Assembly: GCA_002428965.1 (NCBI GenBank)
Contig: DIYI01000012.1
Location: 186,001 to 250,000, forward strand
Source of the DNA: Jejuia sp. UBA6058
Lineage (GTDB): Bacteria > Bacteroidota > Bacteroidia > Flavobacteriales > Flavobacteriaceae
Direction of reading: 5' to 3'
DNA: 64,000 bases
Each line of letters opens with the position of its first letter. Positions within the stretch are counted from its first letter, which is position 1. The notes below the pieces were generated by a model that did not search any database, was not told the origin of the DNA, and worked only from the letters and a program-made list of their open reading frames with translations. Shown here piece after piece: positions 1-8,050 of the stretch. The position numbers and the translations under genes are program-made.

Positions 1-1803
1 TCTGGTGAAGGCGGAGAGGATAGAAACCGTTTCCATCCTGATGTAAATGGCGATAGTAGAAACTCGGCAATTAAGCAAGTTGCTTCAGGTCGTTTTGGTG
101 TAACATCGCATTATTTGACAAACGCTAGAGAGATACAAATAAAAATGGCACAAGGCGCTAAGCCTGGTGAAGGCGGTCAATTACCTGGTGAAAAAGTATT
201 ACCATGGATTGCTAATGCCCGTAACTCTACACCATTTGTTGGGTTAATTTCGCCACCACCGCATCACGATATTTATTCTATTGAAGATTTAGCACAATTA
301 ATTTTCGATTTAAAAAATGCAAATCGCGATGCCAGAATTAATGTAAAATTAGTGTCCGAAGTTGGTGTTGGAACTATCGCAGCAGGTGTTGCAAAAGCAA
401 AAGCAGACGTTGTATTAATTTCAGGATACGATGGTGGTACGGGAGCATCGCCTTTAACCTCATTAAAGCATGCTGGTTTACCTTGGGAACTTGGTTTATC
501 AGAGGCCCAACAAACCTTAGTATTAAACAATTTAAGAAGTAGAATTGTTGTAGAATGTGACGGACAGCTAAAAACAGGTCGCGATGTCGCTATTGCTGCT
601 TTACTTGGTGCTGAAGAATTTGGATTCGCTACTGCACCGTTAGTAGCCTCAGGATGTATTATGATGCGCAAATGTCATTTAAATACTTGTCCTGTAGGTA
701 TTGCAACTCAAGATAAGGAGTTACGTAAAAACTTTAAAGGCACACCAGAACACGTTATCAACTTCTTCTATTATGTAGCAGAAGAGTTAAGAGCTATAAT
801 GGCGCAATTAGGGTTTAGAACCATGGCTGAAATGGTTGGTCAAACTCATAAAATTAATGCCAATAAAGCAATTAAGCATTATAAAGCTAAAGGCCTTGAC
901 TTATCTAGTATTTTACACAGGCCAGCAGCATATAACGAATTGACGGTTAGAAATACAGAACAGCAAGACCATAACTTAGAGAATGTTTTAGATTTTTCAA
1001 TCCTACACGATTCGCATCGTGCACTGTACCGTAAAGAACAAATGACGCTTAACTATCATATTAGTAATATTGATAGAACGGTTGGTGCGATTGTAAGTAA
1101 CGAAATTTCTAAAATTTATGGACATTTAGGGCTTCCAGAAGACACCTTAAACATTAATTTCACTGGTTCTGCAGGACAAAGTTTTGGAGCATTTGGAGCA
1201 TTTGGATTAACGTTTACTTTAGAAGGAAACACAAACGACTATTTAGGTAAAGGTTTATCTGGAGCAAAACTAATCGTTAAAAAACCAAAAGAAGCAGACT
1301 TTAAAGCCAATGAAAACATTATTGTAGGTAATGTGTGTTTATTTGGTGCAGTAAACGGTCAAGCATATATAAATGGTATTGCTGGCGAACGTTTTGCGGT
1401 TCGTAACTCTGGAGCTACTGCTGTTGTGGAAGGTGTTGGAGACCACTGTTGTGAGTATATGACTGGTGGACGTGTGATTGTTTTGGGTGAAACTGGACGA
1501 AATTTTGCTGCTGGTATGAGTGGTGGAATTGCCTACGTTTATGATCCTGAAAATAAGTTCGTAAACGGGTTATGTAATACTGAAACTATAGAGTTTGAAG
1601 ATATCACTAGCGAAGATGCTAACGAATTAAAAGCTTCAATTGAAAAGCACAAGCTTTACACGGATAGTGAAATTGCCACCGAATTACTTTCAGATTGGGA
1701 TACAAGCCTAGGTAACTTTGTAAAAGTAATGCCAATTGAATACAAGCGTGCATTAAAGCGTTTAGAAACTGAAGAACAAATGGTAGAAGAATTAACAGCT
1801 TAA
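1..1803 (+). CDS. gltB: Glutamate synthase large subunit, C-terminal part (truncated by window start)
   Basis: Frame 1 is open from base 1, so the gene begins upstream and only its last 600 codons are visible. This part holds the synthase half of the GOGAT large subunit: the FMN/2-oxoglutarate barrel (GGTGASPLTSLKHAG), the 3Fe-4S motif C-x5-C-x4-C (CIMMRKCHLNTC, near 655-690), and the C-terminal GxGxG beta-helix domain with glycine-rich turns. The enzyme uses glutamine-derived ammonia and 2-oxoglutarate to make glutamate in the cytoplasm. gltD starts 4 bases after the stop, as expected for the heterodimer operon. An internal ATG or TTG is not a true start because homologous sequence continues upstream of it. 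Confidence 0.97.
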   Translation, partial: SGEGGEDRNRFHPDVNGDSRNSAIKQVASGRFGVTSHYLTNAREIQIKMAQGAKPGEGGQLPGEKVLPWIANARNSTPFVGLISPPPHHDIYSIEDLAQLIFDLKNANRDARINVKLVSEVGVGTIAAGVAKAKADVVLISGYDGGTGASPLTSLKHAGLPWELGLSEAQQTLVLNNLRSRIVVECDGQLKTGRDVAIAALLGAEEFGFATAPLVASGCIMMRKCHLNTCPVGIATQDKELRKNFKGTPEHVINFFYYVAEELRAIMAQLGFRTMAEMVGQTHKINANKAIKHYKAKGLDLSSILHRPAAYNELTVRNTEQQDHNLENVLDFSILHDSHRALYRKEQMTLNYHISNIDRTVGAIVSNEISKIYGHLGLPEDTLNINFTGSAGQSFGAFGAFGLTFTLEGNTNDYLGKGLSGAKLIVKKPKEADFKANENIIVGNVCLFGAVNGQAYINGIAGERFAVRNSGATAVVEGVGDHCCEYMTGGRVIVLGETGRNFAAGMSGGIAYVYDPENKFVNGLCNTETIEFEDITSEDANELKASIEKHKLYTDSEIATELLSDWDTSLGNFVKVMPIEYKRALKRLETEEQMVEELTA

Positions 1804-1807
1804 GAAG

Positions 1808-3274
1808 ATGGGAAAAGTAACAGGTTTTAAAGAATTTGATAGACAAGATGAAACGTACACACCTGTAAAAGACCGTGTACAGCATTATAAAGAATTTACA
1901 GTGCCTCTTTCTGAAGAGGATTTAACAAAGCAAGGGTCTCGTTGTATGGACTGTGGTATTCCGTTTTGCCATAGTGGTTGCCCTCTTGGAAATTTAATTC
2001 CAGATTTTAACCACATGGTACATCAAGGCGAATGGCAAAAAGCTTCTTGGATACTACATTCTACAAACAACTTTCCGGAATTTACCGGAAGATTATGTCC
2101 TGCGCCATGTGAAAAATCATGCGTACTAGGTATCATTGAAGACCCGGTTTCTATAGAAAATATAGAAAAAAATATTGTTGAGCGCGCTTTTAAAGAAGGA
2201 TGGATTAAACCTCAGCCACCAAAAACTAGAACTGGTAAAACCATTGCTGTTGTTGGTTCAGGGCCTGCTGGTTTAGCAGCTGCACAACAACTAAATAGAG
2301 CTGGACATACTGTAACAGTTTTTGAGCGCGATGATGAAATTGGTGGTTTATTACGCTACGGAATTCCTAATTTTAAAATGGAAAAGGAAATCATAGATCG
2401 CAGATTAGCAATTTTAGAAGCTGAAGGTATTACGTTTAAAACCAATGTAAACGTTGGTGTAAATTATGATACGGAAGAGCTAAAAGCATTTGATGCCGTT
2501 GTTCTTTGTGGTGGTGCCACTGAAAGACGAAGTTTACCAACACCTGGTATTGATGCTGATGGTGTAGTTCAAGCCATGGATTTCTTAACACAACAAACTA
2601 AAGTAGTTTTTGGTAAAAAAGTAGAAAACCAGGTATTAGCTACTGACAAAAATGTAATCGTAATTGGTGGTGGTGATACAGGATCTGACTGTATTGGTAC
2701 CTCTAACCGTCAAGGTGCTAAGTCTGTAGTAAATTTTGAAATTATGCCAAAGCCTCCTGGACATCGGTCTCCGACTACACCATGGCCTTTTTGGCCCTTA
2801 CAGCTTAAAACATCGTCTTCTCATCAAGAAGGTGTAGAGCGTAACTGGTTAATAAATACTAAAGAATTTGTTAAGGACGAAACAGGTAAATTAACGGCGT
2901 TAAAAACGGTAAATGTTGAATGGAAAATGGTTCCTGGACAGCGTCCCCAGTTAATTGAAATTGAAGGAACTGAAAGAACATGGCCTTGTGATTTAGCGTT
3001 ATTAGCACTAGGTTTTACGGGACCTGAAGCTACGCTTGCTGATAAATTAGGTATTGAAACAGATGCAAGATCTAACTACAAAGCTGAATATGGCAAATAC
3101 CAAACCAATATTCCAAATATATTTACTGCTGGCGATATGCGCCGTGGACAGTCTTTAATTGTTTGGGCTATTTCTGAAGGTAGAGAAGCCGCAAGACAAG
3201 TAGATTTGTATTTGATGGGTAAATCAGACCTACCGTCCAAGGATATAAGTGGTGATTTGGTTGGTTTGCATTAA
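1808..3274 (+). CDS. gltD: Glutamate synthase small subunit
   Basis: The 488-residue beta subunit of NADPH-dependent glutamate synthase passes electrons from NAD(P)H through FAD and Fe-S clusters to GltB. The N-terminal cysteines (CMDCGIPFCHSGCP and CPAPCEKSC) bind two 4Fe-4S clusters. GSGPAGLAAA (about residue 150) is the FAD dinucleotide fold and GGGDTGSDC (about 293) the NADPH fold. The C-terminal NIFTAGDMRRGQSL motif contacts FAD. The length is normal for the family. It lies 4 bases behind gltB and ahead of a strong terminator, so the pair is the end of one operon. Confidence 0.97.
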   Translation: MGKVTGFKEFDRQDETYTPVKDRVQHYKEFTVPLSEEDLTKQGSRCMDCGIPFCHSGCPLGNLIPDFNHMVHQGEWQKASWILHSTNNFPEFTGRLCPAPCEKSCVLGIIEDPVSIENIEKNIVERAFKEGWIKPQPPKTRTGKTIAVVGSGPAGLAAAQQLNRAGHTVTVFERDDEIGGLLRYGIPNFKMEKEIIDRRLAILEAEGITFKTNVNVGVNYDTEELKAFDAVVLCGGATERRSLPTPGIDADGVVQAMDFLTQQTKVVFGKKVENQVLATDKNVIVIGGGDTGSDCIGTSNRQGAKSVVNFEIMPKPPGHRSPTTPWPFWPLQLKTSSSHQEGVERNWLINTKEFVKDETGKLTALKTVNVEWKMVPGQRPQLIEIEGTERTWPCDLALLALGFTGPEATLADKLGIETDARSNYKAEYGKYQTNIPNIFTAGDMRRGQSLIVWAISEGREAARQVDLYLMGKSDLPSKDISGDLVGLH

Positions 3275-3298
3275 ATTATATAATAAAGAGTAATTAAT

Positions 3299-3336
3299 AA
3301 AAGCGGACTAGCATAAAATTAACTAGTTCGCTTTTT
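3299..3336 (+). terminator. Rho-independent terminator after gltBD
   Basis: A 13-bp stem, aaaagcggactag paired with ctagttcgctttt (one G-U), has an 11-nt loop and ends in a T-run. The flanking A-run means it could also act on the convergent gene at 3357-4133. Confidence 0.85.
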
Positions 3337-3356
3337 AATTATGAATGTATTTATGT

Positions 3357-4133
3357 CTAACTGAATACTAAATACTCATTTTCGTCCTCCTCAACAATTT
3401 CATTTTCTAACTCCGTGCTATTTGATAAACTTTCTAGTATTTCTACTAAATAGTCTTTCAAATCCAGATACTCCGGCACTGCAATAAATAGAAAGACCAA
3501 CGTTCCAAAAATACTATACCAAAAAAGGATAATTTTACCCTTATCTATCCCTTCATTTAACCGAACTATAAATTCTTGCTTTAATTTTAAATAATCAACT
3601 CTTTTAAGCTGCCCAATTTTTGCGTAATTAGCCCATCCAGAGATAAATTTATCTACAGGCAATGTTTTTATTTGATCTCGATACTTTTCAACACCTTTTA
3701 AATGAGCTTTGTAAAGCTCAACTTTAGGTGCTTTTTTATCTAAAATTAGTTCCAGCTCATCCTTAGTAAGTTCTAGCGTTGCGTAATATGTTTCTATTTC
3801 CGCTTTGTTATGTTTAATAAAACATTCAAAAACTTGACTTTTAATTGTTTTTCTTTCACCCTCAATATAACCGCGATATTGAGAGAGCACATTTAAAGTC
3901 TCTCTTGAGGGTCTATTATAATCTGTGAAGACCACCCTCTTTCTGCACAGATTCTTGTAAAGCCTAAAGGCTCTTCGAATGGTTCTTGTTGTTACTTTAT
4001 GGTAATCTTCAAAAGATCCATTTTTAGCAACTTCCTTTGGTTTGTTTTTTGAATTTTTGAAACCCTCTTTTTTTTCAATACAATGCATTAAATACATAAA
4101 TGCAGGTACTTCTTCTGGTGTAAGTACGTCCAT
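3357..4133 (-). CDS. Unrecognised protein with one C-terminal membrane helix
   Basis: I do not recognise this 258-residue protein. The first 200 residues are mostly helical and rich in lysine and glutamate, with no signal peptide. A single hydrophobic stretch at about 201-220 (FWYSIFGTLVFLFIAVP) is followed by an acidic tail (LENEIVEEDENEYLVFS). It is probably a tail-proximal membrane-anchored cytoplasmic protein. It is convergent with gltD and divergent from the small lipoprotein gene at 4317. Nothing here links it to the two-component genes except adjacency. The reading frame is intact and its base use resembles the neighbours. Confidence 0.75.
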   Translation of the reverse strand: MDVLTPEEVPAFMYLMHCIEKKEGFKNSKNKPKEVAKNGSFEDYHKVTTRTIRRAFRLYKNLCRKRVVFTDYNRPSRETLNVLSQYRGYIEGERKTIKSQVFECFIKHNKAEIETYYATLELTKDELELILDKKAPKVELYKAHLKGVEKYRDQIKTLPVDKFISGWANYAKIGQLKRVDYLKLKQEFIVRLNEGIDKGKIILFWYSIFGTLVFLFIAVPEYLDLKDYLVEILESLSNSTELENEIVEEDENEYLVFS

Positions 4134-4217
4134 AACCCCAATTTTAAATTAGCCATACTTCAAAATTATAAAAATGCTTAACCCAAGCATCTTATTTAGC
4201 CATAAAATATAAAGTTG

Positions 4218-4272
4218 AGTGACAAGTGTCACTTGGATATAGGCTTTGAGGCGACATTAAAAGAGGTGTCGC
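4218..4272. promoter_or_regulatory. Two inverted repeats upstream of small lipoprotein 1
   Basis: AGTGACA-AG-TGTCACT occupies 4218-4233, and GCGACA-N10-TGTCGC has arms at 4251-4256 and 4267-4272. Both have GACA...TGTC half-sites and lie 45-100 bases before the ATG at 4317. A regulator-binding role is inferred from position and symmetry only. No T-run follows, so they do not look like terminators. Confidence 0.4.
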
Positions 4273-4316
4273 TAGCTTTTCAGTGAATTTGTGATATAAC
4301 ATTAAAAACGTATATC

Positions 4317-4472
4317 ATGAAAACTACATTAAAAACATTAGCCGTATTAGCTATTTTAGCTTTACTAAATGCTTCTTGCACCCCAGAGGCCTTAAATTCG
4401 GAAAAAACAAGTGCTCCAATCTCCACAGATCCTCCAAATGAAGATTTGGATAAACCTGCTGAACCGATTTGA
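4317..4472 (+). CDS. Small lipoprotein 1 with C-terminal TDPPNEDLDKP motif
   Basis: This 51-codon gene starts at ATG 4317 and encodes an N-terminal KTTLK, a hydrophobic core and the lipobox LNAS-C at Cys21, so the mature product would be a 31-residue lipoprotein. The mature part is proline- and acid-rich and ends in TDPPNEDLDKPAEPI. A second gene of the same size at 7186-7338 ends in nearly the same motif (TDPPNEDLDKPGEPG). Each faces the 3' end of a two-component operon over a shared hairpin. Function is unknown; a signal, sensor partner or envelope peptide are all possible. Conservation of the motif in protein and codons supports it as a real gene. Confidence 0.8.
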   Translation: MKTTLKTLAVLAILALLNASCTPEALNSEKTSAPISTDPPNEDLDKPAEPI

Positions 4473-4486
4473 TATGATGTAACCCC

Positions 4487-4529
4487 AAAACCAATTCCAA
4501 AACCATGAAAGCGTCTTGGAATTGGTTTT
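4487..4529. terminator. Bidirectional terminator between lipoprotein 1 and LytTR regulator
   Basis: A perfect 14-bp stem, aaaaccaattccaa (4487-4500) and ttggaattggtttt (4516-4529), encloses a 15-nt loop. The A/T ends give a U-run in both directions. The stop codon of the minus-strand regulator (4528-4530) overlaps the right arm. Confidence 0.85.
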
Positions 4530-5277
4530 AATAGTTTTGCTTTAAAGTTTTAATTAATTGTGGTTTTCTATTTATAGCAACTTTTATTGACTTGCCATCT
4601 TCCATTATTACAAACATAGGACTTCCTTTAGTGTATTTTTTAATATAATCTAAATTCACCAAAGCCTTTTGGTCCACTCTAAAAAAATTAAAGTCGTTTA
4701 ACTGTTCTTCATAAATTTTTAATGTTTTTGCACTCATAATTTTCTTATTACCTATGAGATGAATATCAGTATAGTTACCATCGGAAAGACAATACAATAT
4801 TTCTGAAACTTTGACAACTAAAGATTCGCTAGCAGTTTCAATGATAATTTTTTTTAAGGAATTATCTACATGATGATTGTAAAGCAAAGTATCTATTTTT
4901 TGATTATAATTTTTATGATCTTCTTCTTTTTTCAATCTTTCAATCACATCTACAAAATCTTCAATCGCCACTGGTTTTAATAAATAGTGCAGCGCACTAA
5001 ATTGAAATGCTCTATACGCATACTTGCTATAAGCGGTAGTAAAAACCACCTGGAAATCCCTATACTTTATGCGTTCTAAAAAGTCAAAGCCAGTGTCGTT
5101 ATGAATTTCTACATCAAGAAAAACCAAATCTGGACTTAATTGAGTTACACCAATTATAGCATCATCTATTGTTTGAAACGCACCAGCAATTTCAAATGAC
5201 TTTGGAAAATTGGCTATTACCCGTTCAAGAGCCTCAATTGCGTGAGGTTGATCATCTATTATTACTGCTCTAATCAT
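4528..5277 (-). CDS. LytTR-family response regulator
   Basis: The 249-residue protein has an N-terminal receiver domain (residues 1-120) with acidic pocket DD at 8-9, phosphoacceptor Asp55 in LVFLDV, TTAY at 80-83 and conserved Lys101. A C-terminal LytTR DNA-binding domain (about 145-249) carries typical LSDGNYTDIHL and FFRVDQKALVNLDYI segments. It should bind DNA as a LytR/AgrA-type activator when phosphorylated. Its ATG overlaps the TGA of the upstream kinase by 4 bases (5274-5277), so the two are co-translated and are the obvious cognate pair. The operon ends at a terminator shared with small lipoprotein 1. Confidence 0.93.
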   Translation of the reverse strand: MIRAVIIDDQPHAIEALERVIANFPKSFEIAGAFQTIDDAIIGVTQLSPDLVFLDVEIHNDTGFDFLERIKYRDFQVVFTTAYSKYAYRAFQFSALHYLLKPVAIEDFVDVIERLKKEEDHKNYNQKIDTLLYNHHVDNSLKKIIIETASESLVVKVSEILYCLSDGNYTDIHLIGNKKIMSAKTLKIYEEQLNDFNFFRVDQKALVNLDYIKKYTKGSPMFVIMEDGKSIKVAINRKPQLIKTLKQNY

Positions 5278-7058
5278 TCAAACTCGACTTTAAAGGGTAA
5301 TTCCAATTCTACTCTAGTACCATTTTCTTTATCAATAATTCTAAAATTCGCACTCGTTTTATCTTTAGTATTGATAATATCCAATCGTTTCTGTAAAATT
5401 TCAGTACTCATAGAAGTCTTTTCGGTATTTCCACCACTATATTCCATAGCTTTTTTTCTACCTACACCATTATCTTCAACTATACATAACAACGTATTTT
5501 GTTTCTTCTTAAACTGAACTTTAATATGCCCATTTCCCTTTAAACGAGCAAACCCATGTTTTATACTGTTTTCAACTAAGGGTTGTAATAACATTGGTGG
5601 CACTAATGTGTTTTGGGCATCAAGAGCGTCATCTACTAAAATTTCATGTGTAAACTCATCATGTAGCATGTTTTGCTCAATGTTTAAATAGGTGTTCAAT
5701 AAATCTATATCTTCTTGAAGCGTGATGTCTTCCTTTTCAGAATTTTCTAAAGTTTTACGCATTAATTTAGCGAACTGCGTGAGATACGTATTAGCAGTTG
5801 TATTGGTTTTTGAAATAAAATTATTTACCGAATTAAGCGAGCTAAAGATAAAGTGGGGGTTCATCTGTGTTCTAAGTGTTTTTAATTCAGCAGATTTAGT
5901 ATTTAACTCAAATTCTGCTTCTCTTTTCCTCTTGTATAAATATCCTCCAAAAAGCAAAACAACTATTAATATACCACCTCCAAACAAGCTGTTGTTTTTT
6001 ATAAGCTTCTGTCTTTTAATTTCTTCTTGAGCTAATAGACCTTTTCTATCCGCTTCAAATTGAATTTCTTTTCTAGAGATTTCAAGTTTTCTGTCTGAAT
6101 TTGTAAGACTGTCTTTTAATTCATAATGTTTTTCATAAGCATTAAGTGCTTTTTCATAATCTCTTTTTGCTCTATACACTTCCACTAATGTTGCCCACAA
6201 TGAGGATTTCATAGATAGATTAATTGAATCCTCAAAATTCATTACTTTCATGGAATACTCCTCAGTTTTTTCATAATCTTCATTACTGAGATATACCAAA
6301 GCAGCATTCAAATATGCAACAGGCTTTAGAAACCCAAGGTTATATTTATTTATAATTTCCAAACTCTCCTCCATTTCTATCAAAGCTTCATTGTTTCTAT
6401 TTAAATCAATAAGAACTCTGGCTAAATTACTTTTTGAGTTTGCGATATCAATAAAACTATTATTCAATTTAGCCAATTCCATCGATTTTTTGAAGTAGAC
6501 AGTTGCAGAATCTAATTCTTTCGTCTTGCCGTAAATTGTGCCAATACTGGACAAAATCCTAAAATTTTCGGGATCCTGTTCAATTACTTTTTCAAAACTT
6601 TCTAGGGCTTTACTATACTCTTCTTGCTCCAGATAAATAAGACCTATATTACTATTAATCACATTCCTTTGTTCAGAAAAAACAGTGTCATTTCCTATAA
6701 TTTTCAGTGCCTTATGGTAACTATCTAAAGCTTTGAAGGGGTTTGCAATAATGTATTGATAAATTACACCATTGTTACTATGTAAGGGTATTTGACCTCT
6801 TTTGAAATTTAGTTTTTCAGCCACCTTTAAGGTTTCTAAATTATATTCAAGTAGGGAGTCACTTGGAGACTCATAAATTTTTTGCGCTATATATTTTATC
6901 CTTAATACTACATATGTAGTATCTTCTTCATTATGGCTTTTAATTATACTAATTAAAGAATCTAATGTTTTGTGTGATTGAGCAAAACAAATTGTTGATA
7001 AGCACAGACCTATCCAAATCAAATTACTTTTAAAAAAAGTTGTATTAAAACACCTCAT
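5274..7058 (-). CDS. TPR-containing LytS-type sensor histidine kinase
   Basis: The 594-residue protein begins with a signal peptide (to about residue 26, ICFAQ). About seven TPR-like helical repeats (30-320) follow, predicted periplasmic, then a short coiled coil, one membrane helix (about 357-375), and a His_kinase domain with LRTQMNPHFIF (His402). The HATPase part has N-box LVENSIKHG (494-502) and G-box EDNGVGR (528-534). TPRs outside the membrane suggest sensing of a peptide or protein. It is coupled to the LytTR regulator by a 4-base overlap. Upstream it is divergent from small lipoprotein 2 at 7186. Confidence 0.92.
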   Translation of the reverse strand: MRCFNTTFFKSNLIWIGLCLSTICFAQSHKTLDSLISIIKSHNEEDTTYVVLRIKYIAQKIYESPSDSLLEYNLETLKVAEKLNFKRGQIPLHSNNGVIYQYIIANPFKALDSYHKALKIIGNDTVFSEQRNVINSNIGLIYLEQEEYSKALESFEKVIEQDPENFRILSSIGTIYGKTKELDSATVYFKKSMELAKLNNSFIDIANSKSNLARVLIDLNRNNEALIEMEESLEIINKYNLGFLKPVAYLNAALVYLSNEDYEKTEEYSMKVMNFEDSINLSMKSSLWATLVEVYRAKRDYEKALNAYEKHYELKDSLTNSDRKLEISRKEIQFEADRKGLLAQEEIKRQKLIKNNSLFGGGILIVVLLFGGYLYKRKREAEFELNTKSAELKTLRTQMNPHFIFSSLNSVNNFISKTNTTANTYLTQFAKLMRKTLENSEKEDITLQEDIDLLNTYLNIEQNMLHDEFTHEILVDDALDAQNTLVPPMLLQPLVENSIKHGFARLKGNGHIKVQFKKKQNTLLCIVEDNGVGRKKAMEYSGGNTEKTSMSTEILQKRLDIINTKDKTSANFRIIDKENGTRVELELPFKVEFE

Positions 7059-7185
7059 ATTTTACCTCGATTTTAAATTATTCTTCAAATAATAAACAAC
7101 TACCCATGAATAATAATTAGCTATAGCTATTCAATACGCTTAAAAATAGGTTTACAAAAATATTAACCCATTAAACCTTAAAGCG

Positions 7186-7338
7186 ATGAAAGCATCATTT
7201 AAATTATTTTTGCTATTAGTTGGTTTTAACATTGCCTTATTTTCTTGTACTGCCGAGGCTATTGATGAGACCTCTTACGAAACGGTAACAACAGATCCGC
7301 CAAATGAAGATTTGGATAAACCTGGTGAACCAGGTTGA
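7186..7338 (+). CDS. Small lipoprotein 2 with C-terminal TDPPNEDLDKP motif
   Basis: This 50-codon gene (ATG 7186) encodes a signal sequence with lipobox LFS-C at Cys21 and a short mature tail ending in TDPPNEDLDKPGEPG. The signal region differs from that of the gene at 4317, but the last 14 residues are the same except A/G, and most codons are identical there. The tail is therefore the selected part. It converges on the NarL-type regulator gene at 7406 over a perfect hairpin, and diverges from the LytS-type kinase at 7058. The order repeats that of lipoprotein 1 and its system. Function is unknown. Confidence 0.8.
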   Translation: MKASFKLFLLLVGFNIALFSCTAEAIDETSYETVTTDPPNEDLDKPGEPG

Positions 7339-7351
7339 TTTTTAAAATCAA

Positions 7352-7391
7352 AATCAACTTCAAAATATACGAATGTATTTTGAAGTTGATT
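7352..7391. terminator. Bidirectional terminator between lipoprotein 2 and NarL-type regulator
   Basis: A perfect 16-bp stem, aatcaacttcaaaata (7352-7367) and tattttgaagttgatt (7376-7391), has an 8-nt loop. Outer A/T-rich flanks extend it with mismatches and provide U-runs on both strands. Confidence 0.85.
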
Positions 7392-7405
7392 GGTTTTAAT
7401 ATTTT

Positions 7406-8050
7406 TTACCCACTCTCCCTATTACCACTTCTGTATTTGGTATAAATCGACACCAAATGTGTAGTGTTTTTAGCATCCATTTTTTTTGTGACGTTCTTAA
7501 TATGTGTTTCTACGGTACGGTTACTTATTCTTAATTTTTCAGCAATTTCTTTTTGAGTTAAACCTGTTGACAATAAGTTAATTACATCTTTTTCTCTCTT
7601 AGAAACATCTAACCACTTGCCAATTTCTAACATCGCTTTTATATTCTTATCAATATATTTTTCTCCATTACTTACAGCTGTAAGTGCATCTAGCGTTTCT
7701 TCAATTCCTAATTGTTTATCTAAATAACCATCTACATTAATTTCATTAAATAAAACCTCGTAATTATCTATTTTAGCTTCTTGAGTTAAAATGATAATTT
7801 TTACTTTAGGGTAAAAGGCTTTCACTTTTTTTGCGATATCAAATCCACTATAATCATCAGATTCAAAGTTTAAATCTAGAATTAGCGTATTCACTGTTTT
7901 AGAAGCAAGTAACTTTAATGTTTGCTCGTAATTATGAGCAACTTTAATGCTATTAACGTAATCTGGAAATTCATTTAACAATGAAACTAGGCCTTGTGCA
8001 AAAATGACGGAATCGTCAACTATTAATATGTCTGATTTAAATATGTTCAT
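7406..8050 (-). CDS. NarL/FixJ-family response regulator
   Basis: The 214-residue protein has a receiver domain (1-125) with the DD acidic pair at 12-13 and phosphoacceptor Asp59 in TLILDLNFE. A LuxR-type helix-turn-helix follows at about 150-210 (LTQKEIAEKLRISNRTVETHIKNV). It should be a DNA-binding regulator. Its ATG overlaps the stop of the upstream kinase gene by 4 bases. The kinase is of the HisKA_3 class that normally pairs with NarL-type regulators, so the pair is self-consistent. It ends at the hairpin shared with small lipoprotein 2. Confidence 0.93.
   Translation of the reverse strand: MNIFKSDILIVDDSVIFAQGLVSLLNEFPDYVNSIKVAHNYEQTLKLLASKTVNTLILDLNFESDDYSGFDIAKKVKAFYPKVKIIILTQEAKIDNYEVLFNEINVDGYLDKQLGIEETLDALTAVSNGEKYIDKNIKAMLEIGKWLDVSKREKDVINLLSTGLTQKEIAEKLRISNRTVETHIKNVTKKMDAKNTTHLVSIYTKYRSGNRESG

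Noticed and set aside
273..671. Open frame on the minus strand inside gltB
   Set aside because: It lies fully antisense to a highly conserved gene and has no start context or recognisable protein features.
5242..6030. Plus-strand frames across the LytS-type kinase and its regulator
   Set aside because: They are antisense to clear kinase domains, low-complexity in composition, and have no signal or motif.
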